From NCBI GenBank assembly GCA_000733355.1, contig JNVV01000040.1, positions 367,701 to 398,795 of the forward strand: a DNA stretch of 31,095 bases, given 5' to 3'. Shown piece by piece: positions 9,233 through 19,037 of this stretch. Numbering within the stretch: the stretch's first letter is position 1; each line of letters starts with the position of its first letter. The DNA comes from Falciphora oryzae. Lineage: Eukaryota > Ascomycota > Sordariomycetes > Magnaporthales > Magnaporthaceae. The translations under genes and the position numbers were made by a program. The notes below the pieces were generated by a model. It was given only the letters and a program-made list of their open reading frames with translations. It searched no databases and was not told where the DNA came from.

Positions 9233-11252
9233 ATGCCCGACGCCAACGATGCCCCCGTGCCCGCAACCATCTGCGTCGAAATCGTGTCGCCCTCGGCCGG
9301 CGTCCCCGTCCCGCTCTCGTTCCCGGACCTGTCCATCAAGACGACCGTAGCCCAGCTCAAGGAGATGGTCCGCCAGCGGCTGACGGTCCCTGACCCGGCC
9401 GTCGTCGACCTGCGCGTCATCTACCAGGGCAAGATGCTGGCGCCGCCGGACCTGACCCTAGAGAGCGCCCTTGGTCACGACGCGGTAGGTATCTCCGGTT
9501 TCTTGTGTGCAATGGCTTTGTCTAACGCGCCTCTTTTCTCCCCGGCCCCAGATCCGCGAGGCCCGCAAACGCGTCCTTCACGTTGTGGCCAACACGTCAG
9601 CTCGAGTCCCAGCCGTTCCCTACGTCGCCCCAGACCCGAACAGGCCCCCATCGCCCCCGAGGCCGGCCGCACAGCTCGAGGCCGTCCGTCGTCGCCACAT
9701 AGCCGCGCACAACCAACTCCTGGCTGCGAACCAGCGAGCCCGGGCGGCCCTGAACCTCAACGGAATCCAGGACCAGGCAGGCTCTGCAACGGACCGCTCG
9801 ACAACGACCACAACCACAACCACGAGGATCATATCCACCGGCGACAACCTCGCCCAGCAGGGGTCCGCAGTGCCACTCCCCGAAACGCTCGGAACGGCGG
9901 CTACGGCAGCGGTTCTCGATAGTCATTTGCAGGCCCTCCGCAGTCACCTGGACGCTCTCCGTACCTACCAAGAAACTCAACTCGGGCCCGCGCAGGCCAT
10001 GACTGGTAGCAGCACAAACCGCCTGGCGCAGCAGGGATCGCCGCTGCAACAGCAGCAACCACAACAACCAGCAGGAAACCAGGTCCAAGCGCCTGGACCC
10101 GAGGTCTACATCCTCAGCTCGCCCGCGGGGCCCGAGGCCATCCTTGTGAACAACAACGGCAGCGCCTACCTTTCTTCGCCATCCGCGCTGTCCTCGGGCG
10201 TAGATCTGGGCTCGGCGCGTGCCCGAGCGACGGCCACTCAACCCACAGGGCTGAGAGCTCCCGGTCAGGTGGCAGGACAACGGCCAGAGGAGACTGCGCA
10301 CCAAGTGATCGAGCGGTGGCGCGAAAATGGGCGGCGGCGGCACGAGGCTCAGGTGGAGGCCTGGCGGGCCTACTACCAGATTGTGAACACGCCCCAGTAC
10401 CGGCGCATGTACAACCAGCTCCGGATGCAGCGGGGGCGCGGCGCGCGGCTCCCCGGCGCCGCCGGCCTCCTCGGCGGGCACCACCAGAACGGCCAGGCCG
10501 CGGGCGCCCTCGCGGCGGCCATCTGGCCTCACCTCTGGCTGATGATCCGGATGGGCATCTTCATCTACTGGTTCCGGTTCCTGCACAGCGAGTCGTCGTG
10601 GGAGCGCTGGTTCAGCGTCCTCGGCATCGCCCTCGCCGTGCTCGTCATCAACACGGGCATGCTGAACGGCGTCGTCGACCAGGCGTGGCAGCCGGTCCGC
10701 GAGCACCTGGACCGGCTCATGCCCATGGGCCCTGGCGCTGGCGCCCGGGCGGGGGCGGACGCGGCCGCACCTGGACAGCAGCAACAAAATAACGTCAACG
10801 GCGACAACGGCGCCCCACGGGCTCGTGCGGCGGAACCGGATCCCGCAGCGGCGGCGGCCAGGATGGTGGCGGCGCGTAGGGACGCAAACGCCAATTGGCT
10901 GCTCGACCAGGTCCGCCGGGTGGAGCGCGCGGGGCTCCTCTTTCTCGCCAGCATCGCGCCTGGCGTCGCCGAGCGTCACATTGCACATCTCGAGGAGGAG
11001 GCCAGGGCCGAGCGCCGGAGGCAGGAGGCGGCGACGGCGGCAGCAGCAGCGGCGGCACAGGCTGAGGCGGCAGCGGCTGAGGCTGAGGCTGGTCCCGCTG
11101 CCGAGACGGAAGCCTCTGGCGGACAGGTCCCTGCTGATGCCAACTCTGGCACGGCTGGATCTGCTCCTGTCGAGGGTGTCTCGGCAACTGTAGAGGGTGC
11201 TTCGGGAGATGGCGTCAGTGGTGGGGGTGATGCAGCTCCCCGCGGCGACTAG
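9233..11252 (+). CDS. Ubiquitin-like, two-TM protein (Usa1/HERP-like, ERAD)
   Basis: Exons 9233-9484 and 9552-11252 join in frame (GTAGGT to CCCCAG) for 650 aa. Residues 12-85 form a ubiquitin-like fold with the pattern SIKTTVAQLKEMV, VDLRVIYQGKML and a LALESAL-type end. A long Gln/Pro/Ala-rich linker follows. Two hydrophobic spans lie at about 408-425 (IWPHLWLMIRMGIFIYWF) and 437-456 (WFSVLGIALAVLVINTGML). The tail is Ala/Glu-rich with a probable coiled coil (EEEARAERRRQEAATAAA). An N-terminal Ubl, paired membrane spans and a cytosolic tail match HERP and yeast Usa1, the scaffold of the Hrd1 ubiquitin-ligase complex in the ER. Assignment to Usa1 specifically is inferred from architecture. 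A 553-codon ORF lies antisense but is a composition shadow. Confidence 0.75.
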
Positions 11253-11896
11253 CAGCAACCGCAGGACAATGGAAATCAGTACAGCGAGTTCTTCAGGGGT
11301 GTTTTGAGGGATACGATAGATGGCGCGAGACGTGTGTAGATATAGCTATGCAAGGCTGGTTTGGCTTTTTGTTTCATCAGACTACTGCCGCTACTGTGTA
11401 CTACCATAGCCTATCCCTTTTTGCTGCCAACACCAAGACGAGTGAGTGCATGTGGTGGTTGCAAGAGCTGGAGGCTGGCGTCAGGGGGTCCAGGCTGTTC
11501 CCGGCTAGCGCATCGTGTCGGCTCTCGAGCTCCATGGGGAAAAGTGGGGGATCGGGAGCTCCAGACCTCGGCATCCCGCTTTCTGGCCCCTGTAAGCGAC
11601 CCCGGGCGTCTCCACAGCCTCCTGTCTGGGGGAAAAGACGGACCTGGGCCGACGAGGATGAAATAATAACAGAGAAATTCACAAGCTGGATCTAGAAACG
11701 GTCTCTTTTTTCTTGCTTTATTCTTACATTCACCGTGCTGTTATCTCACAAAACCAATTCAGCCTCAGAAAGCCGTCGACAGCTCTCAGCTGATATCCTT
11801 TGCTGCCCCGTAAGCCGAGGCTGTTGCTCGGCCATCTCATCACGGATTCACAACCACAACCAACCACCCAACAACAACAAATCCAGCTCATCAACA
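11253..11896. other. Intergenic: 3' end of Ubl gene and SDR promoter
   Basis: About 640 bp with no supported gene. The last 80 bases before the SDR start are rich in CAACC/CAACAA, typical of fungal 5' leaders. Confidence 0.5.
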
Positions 11897-12850
11897 ATGT
11901 CCGAAGCACACCTCAAAGACTTCCCAACCCTCTTCTCCCTCAAGGGCAAAGTCTGTGTCGTGACGGGCGGCTCGCGCGGCCTCGGCCTCAGCGCCGCGTC
12001 CGCGCTCCTCCAGGCCGGCGCGTCCAAGGTCTTCATCTCGTCCCGCAAGGCCGCCGCCTGCGAGGCCGCCTGCAAGGCCCTCAACGCGCTCCCCAACCTG
12101 TCCCCCGGCGCCGTCGCCATCCCGGCGCCCGCCGACTCGGCGACCGAGAGCGGCGTCAAGGCGCTGCTCGACCTCGTCAAGTCGCGCCTGAAGAACGGCG
12201 AGCGGGTCGACGTCCTGCTGGCCAACGCCGGCGCGACGTGGGGCGAGGCGCTCGACACGCACCCGGACTCGGCGTTTGCGAAGGTCATGGACCTGAACGT
12301 GCGCGCCGTCTTCAACACGGTCAAGCTGTTCGCGCCGCTGATGCAGCGCGGCGGCGACGAGGCGCTCGAGGACCCGGCGCGCGTCATCATCACGGGCAGC
12401 GTGGCGGGGCTCGGGGTCGGCACGCTGGGGAAGCAGGGGACCGTAGGTTTTTTTTTTTTGTTCCCTCCTACTCTATCCACATTCCCTGGTTGTACTAACG
12501 CACACACACACACAAAACAGTACGGCTACAGCGCCTCCAAAGCAGCCGCCATCCACCTGGGCCGCAACCTGGCCCTGGAGCTGGGCCCGCGCGGCATCAC
12601 CGTCAACAACATCGCCCCCGGCTTCTTCCCGTCCAAGATGGCCAACGGCCTGCTGGAGCTGAGCGGCGGCGCGGCCGAGATCGCGCGCAAGAACCCCATG
12701 CGCCGCCTGGGCAAAGGAGAGGACATCGCCGGCGTTGTCGTCTACCTGGCCAGCCGCGCGGGTGCCCATGTCAACGGCGCCACCATCGCCATTGACGGCG
12801 GCGCCATGTGGGCTAGGGGCGAGCTGATGGACCCCGCCGCGAAGTTGTGA
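11897..12850 (+). CDS. Short-chain dehydrogenase/reductase
   Basis: Exons 11897-12442 and 12521-12850 encode 291 aa. The intron (GTAGGT, branch TACTAAC, AAACAG) is canonical and contains a poly-T run and a short CA tract. The fold is a classical SDR: TGGSRGLG at 23-30 binds NAD(P), LLANAG follows, the catalytic Ser lies in IITGSVAG, and YSASK at 185-189 gives the catalytic Tyr and Lys. GPRGITVNNIAPGFF and the closing GATIAIDGG are standard. Arg27 in the Gly-rich loop suggests NADPH. Fungal relatives are often labelled rhamnolipid-type 3-oxoacyl-ACP reductase, but the substrate cannot be told from sequence. It is single-domain, cytosolic by appearance, and intact. Confidence 0.9.
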   Translation: MSEAHLKDFPTLFSLKGKVCVVTGGSRGLGLSAASALLQAGASKVFISSRKAAACEAACKALNALPNLSPGAVAIPAPADSATESGVKALLDLVKSRLKNGERVDVLLANAGATWGEALDTHPDSAFAKVMDLNVRAVFNTVKLFAPLMQRGGDEALEDPARVIITGSVAGLGVGTLGKQGTVGFFFLFPPTLSTFPGCTNAHTHTKQYGYSASKAAAIHLGRNLALELGPRGITVNNIAPGFFPSKMANGLLELSGGAAEIARKNPMRRLGKGEDIAGVVVYLASRAGAHVNGATIAIDGGAMWARGELMDPAAKL

Positions 12851-13311
12851 TTTTTTTTCTTTTTCTATTTCTATTTTCGATTAGCTAGCCAATGCAAGAT
12901 TCGCCATGGCGCGCCGTACCCCTCATCTCCGGCTTAAGGCCATTAGGTAGTCCGGCCTTACGTTGAACGTGTATTCATAGCTCCCTCGCGAACCCCCTAC
13001 TCCTCACCCACTCTCCTTATGCCCATGCCCGAACAGGAAAAGGCAGGCACTCCTTACTGCTTTTATTAAGCTACTTGCCCATCTTCTTACTTTAGCTGCC
13101 TGTAGCTAGCTTCGGTACTTGCTCGCCGCCTCCTGTTTGGTAGCCCAAGGTATCCACCCTTCTCTGCTTCTGCTTCTCCTTTGGTGTCGGAACAGGGACT
13201 TGACTTCTGCCATCCATTTTTTGGGCCGGAACACCAACTAAAATAACGCAAGTATCCAGCCGACGCACAACCTATTAAGCCAATCAGGGCAAGCTAATCC
13301 ATAAAGAGATG
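12851..13311. other. Intergenic up to the assembly gap
   Basis: It contains a 7-bp-stem inverted repeat at 12935-12960 (TAAGGCC ... GGCCTTA), 85 bases after the SDR stop. The rest is pyrimidine-rich DNA with no supported gene. Confidence 0.45.
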
Positions 13312-13689
13312 NNNNNNNNNNNNNNNNNNNNNNNNNNNNNNNNNNNNNNNNNNNNNNNNNNNNNNNNNNNNNNNNNNNNNNNNNNNNNNNNNNNNNNNNN
13401 NNNNNNNNNNNNNNNNNNNNNNNNNNNNNNNNNNNNNNNNNNNNNNNNNNNNNNNNNNNNNNNNNNNNNNNNNNNNNNNNNNNNNNNNNNNNNNNNNNNN
13501 NNNNNNNNNNNNNNNNNNNNNNNNNNNNNNNNNNNNNNNNNNNNNNNNNNNNNNNNNNNNNNNNNNNNNNNNNNNNNNNNNNNNNNNNNNNNNNNNNNNN
13601 NNNNNNNNNNNNNNNNNNNNNNNNNNNNNNNNNNNNNNNNNNNNNNNNNNNNNNNNNNNNNNNNNNNNNNNNNNNNNNNNNNNNNNNNN
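13312..13689. other. Assembly gap (378 N)
   Basis: An unbroken run of N. Its true size and content are unknown, and any reading frame drawn across it is an artefact. Confidence 0.99.
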
Positions 13690-14340
13690 GTAGCATCTTT
13701 CGCTCAAATCGCAGATCATAGCACGAATCACGGTCAACGCTGGTACCTCTGCGTTGTTCGAGTCGCTCATGCCCTCAGATCAGGGCAAGAGTCTGAGACC
13801 ATCGGAATCAGGGGGAGCGCCACTAGTACCAGGTTAGTTTAGCGAGCGCTGCTTAGGCCCCACTAAATAGGGCTCGAAGGGCTACTGGATGTAAGGCAGG
13901 CGCACGTGTATGCCTTGTGACGTTTGCCTGCCCGCTTGCTTTGCTTTCTGCTTGCCGGTCCGAGTGGGGGGAAGGGGCGTGCCTATCTTCCTTTTTAGGA
14001 AAAGCATTGTGGAAGGCACCGGTCGAGCTGCCCGGTGCCCGTTGTTTATATAAGACTCGTGCACGAGGCTCTTTGTTAACGGGAACAGACATGTTGGATC
14101 ATCAAGCAAGTAGATCCTCACTCGCATTTCCATTTGTCTGCCTTGCTAATAACATATACGCGCGCACATATTTCTTCAGTTGTCAACGTCCCTATTTCAG
14201 AGTCACGTACACTCATTCCTACTTGCATCATCCACGCTCTCGCTTTGCTCTTTGGGACAGCTTCGGTTCTCTACTAAAGCCCGTCCTCCTCGCTATATCG
14301 CGCCTACCTCTTCGTCACACGCGCTTCTTTTCTTCCAAAA
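13690..14340. promoter_or_regulatory. Promoter-like region with TATA box and palindromes
   Basis: TATATAAG at 14047-14054 is a good TATA box. It sits between an 8-bp-stem inverted repeat at 14015-14039 (GGCACCGG ... CCGGTGCC) and a perfect 12-bp palindrome at 14056-14067 (CTCGTGCACGAG). Downstream is a CT-rich leader up to the SDR-like ATG at 14341. No other gene is seen. Confidence 0.5.
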
Positions 14341-14528
14341 TGACCACCGCCAGCAAGATCAGCTCTCCGTCCTCTGGCGCCGCCTCGGACGCCAGGCCCG
14401 CGCCCCTGACCGTGCTCATCGTCGGCGGGAACCGCGGGATCGGCCTCGCCTTTGTGCGCCAGTACGTTGCCCTGGGCTTCAATGTCTACGCCACCTACCG
14501 CAAGTGCTCCGTTGCCGAGGCAAGCGAG
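14341..14528 (+). pseudogene. SDR (C-factor-like) first-exon fragment
   Basis: From the ATG at 14341 about 62 codons encode a Ser/Ala-rich leader and then a Rossmann start: PLTVLIVGGNRGIGLAFVRQYVALGFNVYATYR. GGNRGIGLAF is the dinucleotide-binding loop of short-chain dehydrogenases, closest in style to the C-factor/CsgA-like group. A donor-like GTATGT follows at 14529, but downstream I find no exon carrying the NAG, YxxxK or other SDR motifs; the next protein-like ORF is a membrane protein. This is therefore a complete first exon with an intact promoter whose remainder is missing. A distant exon hidden by heavy divergence is the alternative. Confidence 0.6.
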
Positions 14529-14783
14529 GTATGTGTTTCGACTCTTTTCTCCGCCTTTCTTTTCTGTCGTTCTTCCATGTCCTCTCTCATAACTCCGAAC
14601 GCGGGCTTCCGGGGTTGCCACCTTGATCGGTGTTATAGAAGGGCCAGTTTTCCGCTCCCTCAGTGACGCCGAGATGGCGGCCACCCTCCCACGCAACAGC
14701 TGTCTGGGAATTCTTGGAATTTTAGTACATTACCACTGCTTTTATGATAGCCGTTGGCGCTGCCACGTGGGAATACGACGTGG
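14529..14783. other. Former intron or junction sequence after the SDR exon
   Basis: GTATGT at 14529 looks like a donor and several AG sites follow (for example near 14638), but no continuation exon could be recognised. No other feature is seen. Confidence 0.3.
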
Positions 14784-15707
14784 ATGCTGGCGGCGTCGCT
14801 GCTGTGGGCGTACCTTTGGACTAACAACTACGCTGATCTCCAGCAGAGACTGTTGGAGACCTGGGTATCTGCATGGAATACCTGGATGTCTGCAGGGACG
14901 CGGAGACGCAAGAACAAACCTTTGGGGGGACGACGAAAACGCCATGTACTCAGGTCTCAGCATTGTTCCTGGGCCCCAGATGGTGGCAATCGAGCACCCC
15001 CTGTGAGCTGTTTGGGCCAGTTCGGCATCGACATCTACCACGATGCCCCCAGCTGGCTCCAGCACAAATACCAGCTCAACATCTTGAGCACGCTATACCT
15101 CCCAGGGGTCCAACTATACTGTGACTCGCTGGGTTTCGCGGATTACGGCGTCTCTGGCGTGGGCCATATCCCAACTCGTGGACAGACGGCCCTCTCCAAC
15201 AATATCGACCTGTACTACGTCGCCATGACACTGGCCCAAATGTTACCGCGGAACCCGAAACAAATGTCAGTGGTGCTCGCGGTGGCTCTGATCACCTTCC
15301 TGCCCTCAGTCGCTGCCTGGACAAGGGCGCAAACGGTGCTCGCCCTGGACGTCCTCATCGGCACGATTGCCAACAGCTCGGCCGTCACCGTGGCCGTCCT
15401 GCGCACAAAGGGCCAGGACCTCGAGCCCAAGTGGTGGATCTCGGCCTACTCGTGCTGGGCCGTCGCATTCACCATAGCCGTCGTTGAGGCGCTGCTCAAG
15501 CCATCCATCGTGGGGCGGCGGAAAGCGTTCCTGTGCGCCACCTTCCTGCTCGCCGCCCACCTTAACGGCTCCTTGGGCGGGTAGGGCTCGTTCGCTATCG
15601 ACACCATCTTAACGTTCGGTCCGGCGCTATTAGTCGTCAGTCTGCACTTGATGACGGTTCTGATTGACGTCTGGCCCGACATCGTCCGTGCTACCGTTGG
15701 GGTATGA
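14784..15707 (+). pseudogene. Unidentified multi-pass membrane protein with internal TAG
   Basis: A frame from the ATG at 14784 runs to a TAG at 15582-15584 and, in the same frame, stays open and hydrophobic to a TGA at 15705-15707. Hydrophobic spans include MLAASLLWAYLW, MSVVLAVALITFLPSVAAW, LALDVLIGTIANSSAVTVAVL, WISAYSCWAVAFTIAVVEALL, AFLCATFLLAAHLNGSLG and, after the TAG, DTILTFGPALLVVSLHLMTVLIDVW. The sixth span begins right after the TAG, so the stop probably cut a six-span protein. I do not recognise the family; an upstream exon may exist. A further hydrophobic segment in another frame (NIPIVVFGVQGVL, about 15752-15790) may be a decayed extension. Confidence 0.5.
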
Positions 15708-16090
15708 GGTGAAACGTGCATCTTTTGGAGGCGCACTCCGAGGATGGGGTGTGAATATTCCTATAGTTGTTTTCGGCGTCCAGGGAGTTTTGGATACGGG
15801 GAACGGCATGTTTAGCGGCTGAGCGTTTAGTGTATGTCATGACCAACAAGGCCGTTGGCACTTCCTTATCGCCGCATCAAGGAGAAGGAGCCGGACGCGC
15901 CCATTGCCCTTAGGCAATGCCCATTCCCGGAGCAGAGGGTTCGCCTCTGCCCACGCGATCCGGCCGGCAGGGCAAACCCTGCCAGATATATCACCGTCAT
16001 GTCTACTACTACGGTTTGACAAATGCACCTTGCAGCTCTTGCGGTTTTCGCTCACGTCTCTGCTAGGTATAAGGCTTCCATTAAGCGTAA
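15708..16090. other. Non-coding stretch with triple hairpin cluster
   Basis: No supported gene apart from possible decay products of the membrane-protein ORF. The notable content is the hairpin cluster at 15903-15983, listed separately. Confidence 0.45.
15903..15983. repeat. Three consecutive perfect stem-loops
   Basis: Within 81 bp lie ATTGCC-CTTA-GGCAAT (15903-15918), GCAGAGG-GTTCG-CCTCTGC (15932-15950) and GGCAGGG-CAAA-CCCTGCC (15966-15983). Stems are 6, 7 and 7 bp with no mismatch and loops are 4-5 nt. Strings of short GC-rich hairpins are known from fungal mitochondrial genomes (double-hairpin elements) and from some mobile or structured RNAs; neither origin is shown here. Confidence 0.7.
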
Positions 16091-16534
16091 TCAGCTTGGC
16101 GGTAGGTAAGTGGCAGGTACAGACTGCTTACTTTCCAAAATGGACTGGACAACCGGGTATGCCGAGAATTTGGGGTTGTAAACCGTCTGGCACCTTTCAT
16201 TAAACTCGTCAATTTCGGTTGGGATCCTCGAAAGCTCATCACCGGGCACGCCAAACTTGGCGACCGGTCCCGACCTGGGCCGCACCCTGTTCCAGCCCGG
16301 CCTAGTAGCAGGGTCCTTAATCCACGCGACGAACATGTCGTGGATGGAGTCGGCCAAAGCCTACTGCTGGGCGGTAACGCTTTGCAAACCGGCGAAGCAT
16401 TTGTTACCGCCGTGCAAAAAAGTCACTTCGGTCCCGTGCGTCGGCGCCGTGCCGGACGCTTCCTCGAATTTACCAATTCTTGGCATTGTGCTGTTAACGA
16501 CACGGAGACACACGACAGGGGCTCTATTTCCCAC
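16091..16534 (-). pseudogene. Type-B carboxylesterase, C-terminal fragment
   Basis: On the minus strand a frame starting just after the poly-A (T23 on plus) tract reads IGKFEEASGTAPTHGTEV, then an in-frame TAG at 16360-16358, then LADSIHDMFVAWIKDP, VAKFGVPGDEL and ERCQTVYNPKF. This is the C-terminal end of type-B carboxylesterases/lipases, where HGTEV carries the catalytic His and the DxxxxFVAWIxDP helix follows. The nucleophile-elbow Ser and the Glu regions are absent, so only roughly the last quarter is present. The TAG sits where a Gln-rich turn is found (TAQQ then stop). The fragment's 5' side ends at the homopolymer tract, suggesting a breakpoint there. Confidence 0.65.
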
Positions 16535-16535
16535 G

Positions 16536-16558
16536 TTTTTTTTTTTTTTTTTTTTTTT
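16536..16558. repeat. T23 homopolymer tract
   Basis: Twenty-three T in a row, followed by CGATTCCTTTCTG. It has the same length as the tract at 1049-1071, which is followed by CTTCGATTCGTTCCTG. Confidence 0.9.
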
Positions 16559-16817
16559 CGATTCCTTTCTGTCCATGCCCCCAGATAGCTCGCTTAGATT
16601 GGCAGCTAGGGGTATCCATCCAAGCTTTCGTTTTTACCGTTTACACCTTGCGTCCATACCTACACCAGCTGCAGTTATGCAGCCGTAGCCAATGTGGCAG
16701 GTAGTACGTGTGGTCGGTCTATTTAGAGTGGGAGGCTCCTCTTCCGCGTTTTCTCTATCCATGTACATCAAGCTAGGTACCTGCATCTATCAATGTTCTC
16801 CACCATAATTTGCTTCA

Positions 16818-18277
16818 TCACACATCCCCCCGCCAGTCCGCCCTCTTGCGCGCAACCCACGAGCTGGGGCGGTAGACGGTGCGGAGCATGCTGTCCGGGT
16901 CCTGTATGTAGGGCGCCTCGAACCCCCCGTCCTCGTCGCGCCGCACAATCTCGAACCCGACCCTTTCGACGAGCGCCAGCACCTCGTCCTCGGTCAGCTC
17001 GAACGACCCCGGGTCCGCGATGCCCGTCGACGCGGCCGGGTCGTGCTCGCCGTCGCCGTCGTCGTCCCTGCCCCTGTTGCCGGGCGCGTTGTTCTCAAAG
17101 TGCCACAGCAGCGGTCCCACGTTGATCAGGACGCCGCCCGGCCGGAGGCAGGCGCGGATGCAGCTCAGGTAGCGCACCAGGTTGGGCGCCGTGTCGAGGA
17201 AGAAGACGGTCGCGACCGCGTCGAAGCGGCCCAGCTGGTCGTCCTGCTCGTACAGACACAAAAAGTCGGCCGCCGACATGGACATGCTCCCGCCCGGGCA
17301 CGTGGGGTTCTCGAGGTGGGTAGCCGGGTGCACGTCCGGGATGGTGTAGGACCGGAGCTGGTTGGCGCGCGAGCGGTGGTTGGAGAAGGTCTGGATCCAG
17401 GGGTAAATACGATGGCAGCCGGCGTGGGGCACGCGGTTCAGGATGTAGGCCGACGCCAGCAGCTGGTGGTACGATATCTCGTTGCCCTCGACCTCGTAGC
17501 CGAGGTCGCAGAGGTCGAAGACGAGGCGGCCGAGGCCCGCACCGGGGACGAGGACCTTGAGGGGAGGCGCGGGGGAAGAAGGGGTGTCGGAAATAGGGGG
17601 GTGGGTGGGGATGTGGTTGCCCCCTCGTGTTGGTGCTGCGTCTGCTGACGACTGCTGCTGTGACAGCCTGGAACGCTCCTCGTCGAGGAAGCGCTTGACG
17701 GGCCCGTAGCTGGCATCCCGCTCACGGGCGCCCTCGGCGGACCAGTCGCGGTAGAACTGACGCAGGGTGCTGCGGGCCTTGTCCATGTCCGCAGGCTTGG
17801 AAGCGCCGGTCCAGGGGCCCGAGATGATAGGGGTGATGCTGGCGGTGGTGGTAGCAGCAGCGGCAGCGATGCCGGGGTCAGTTGCGGCATTGGCCGAGGG
17901 CTGCATGTGGAAGGAGCGGATGCCGGCGGTGGCGATGGCGCGGGCCAGCTCGGCGTTGCTGTCGATGGCCTCGTCGACGCGGTCCAGCGTCTCGAGGAAG
18001 TTGAAGGGCGGCGCGGCCAGCAGCTGCCAGTGGGCCTGGGGCAGGGCGTAGAAGGACTGCCGCCTCAGGTGGGTGCTGTTGAAGTGGGCGACCCGGGAGT
18101 ACTGGCTGGGGGATGTTAGCTGTTGGTGTCTTGTGCTGTCCAAGCAAACACCTGGAGGGGGCTGTGATAAGCCTACAAGAAAGAGTCTAGCGCCGCGTGG
18201 ATGACGCGGAGCTCCTCTGGGTCCGTAACGTCATTCTCGATGCCTTGCCAATCGTCGTCGTCCTGGGCGGCCGCCAT
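16818..18277 (-). CDS. N2227 / carnosine N-methyltransferase-like protein
   Basis: Two exons, 18277-18177 and 18105-16818 (minus), splice GTAGGC to CCCCAG in frame and give 462 aa. The splice restores the family's DSF-x-QYSRVAHF junction. The family (CARNMT1; N2227 proteins) transfers methyl from S-adenosylmethionine to histidine-containing dipeptides such as carnosine. Visible are DPEELRVIHAALDSF, HLRRQSFYALP, the SAM loop KVLVPGAGLGRL, EGNEISYHQLLASAYILN, FDAVATVFFLDTAPN and GGVLINVGPLLWHF. Two Ala/Ser-rich inserts (around residues 110-125 and 200-225) are low-complexity and typical of fungi. No membrane segment is seen. The start ATG at 18277 was chosen because exon 2 alone has no ATG in frame near its beginning. 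The gene appears intact, next to the DUF3435 repeat region. Confidence 0.9.
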
Positions 18278-18356
18278 TGCGTGGACGTATGTCTGGTCCC
18301 GTCCCGACCTGCGTCTGGATAGGGGGCAGGTAGGTGTAGCTCTTTCAGCCAGTCAA

Positions 18357-19037
18357 CCTATATGGGTAGTCATCCACGAAAACCACCTTGCTTGGCGTCC
18401 CACGTAGGTTAGTACGGGTTAGTAAGCATCACCGCTGCAGCTCAGGCCCGCCTCACCCCCGCTCAGTTATGCTCAGGGATTTAATCACCTCCACCACCCT
18501 TTTAGGAAGAATGCATGGCAACGTCCCCTTCGCAACCAACATCACCTCGTCCTTCCACGACTTTGGTCAACTTTACGCGATGTATGCCAGGACGAGGAGT
18601 CGGCCGCCGCCGCCGGGATGGGGGACGGGTGCAGATTGGCCAGAGGCCCTGTTTCTGGCACCCTCCATTCCGGCCATGTCCAGGCACCCGGCTTCTGGCA
18701 TCCCCTCCTTTCCCTCGACGTCCAGGCGACCGCTTCCCGGCTTTCACACCGCGGGTGCCGCGCGGGTGTCGTTGGTAGTCCTGCTGCCTCCGCCGTCTTT
18801 GCCGCCTCTGCCACCTCTGCCTCTGCCTCGCATCTGCTGCCGGGGACCTGGGCGGGGCTTCAATCCCACGTCCATATGAGGTCGCGACCGCCCACGCTCG
18901 TTCACTCCCTACTTCCTACCGCTCGACAGCCTTGACCCTCCTCCTCGCCTATTCTTCTCAGCGGCCCATTTGGAAGCGCTTGCTCCTCACTGGCCCGGTC
19001 CCGATTGCAAACGGCTCTTCAGCTGCCCGCAGCCATA
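18357..19037 (+). promoter_or_regulatory. Upstream region of DUF3435 gene (right copy of dispersed repeat)
   Basis: Aligns with 58-605 (see the left copy). It starts with TATATGGGTAGTC and shares CTCACCCCCGCTCAG and TGCTCAGGGAT blocks. That the same upstream DNA accompanies two copies of the gene start shows the unit was duplicated with its promoter. CT-rich DNA precedes the start. No TATA box is obvious close to the ATG. Confidence 0.65.

Noticed and set aside
9597..11258. A 553-codon ORF antisense to the Ubl/two-TM gene
   Set aside because: It mirrors a GC-rich coding strand, has no recognisable domain and is full of Arg/Gly/Pro low complexity. The plus-strand gene has a clear domain order and a canonical intron.
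13238..13842. ORFs spanning the N run
   Set aside because: They exist only because N codons are not stops.
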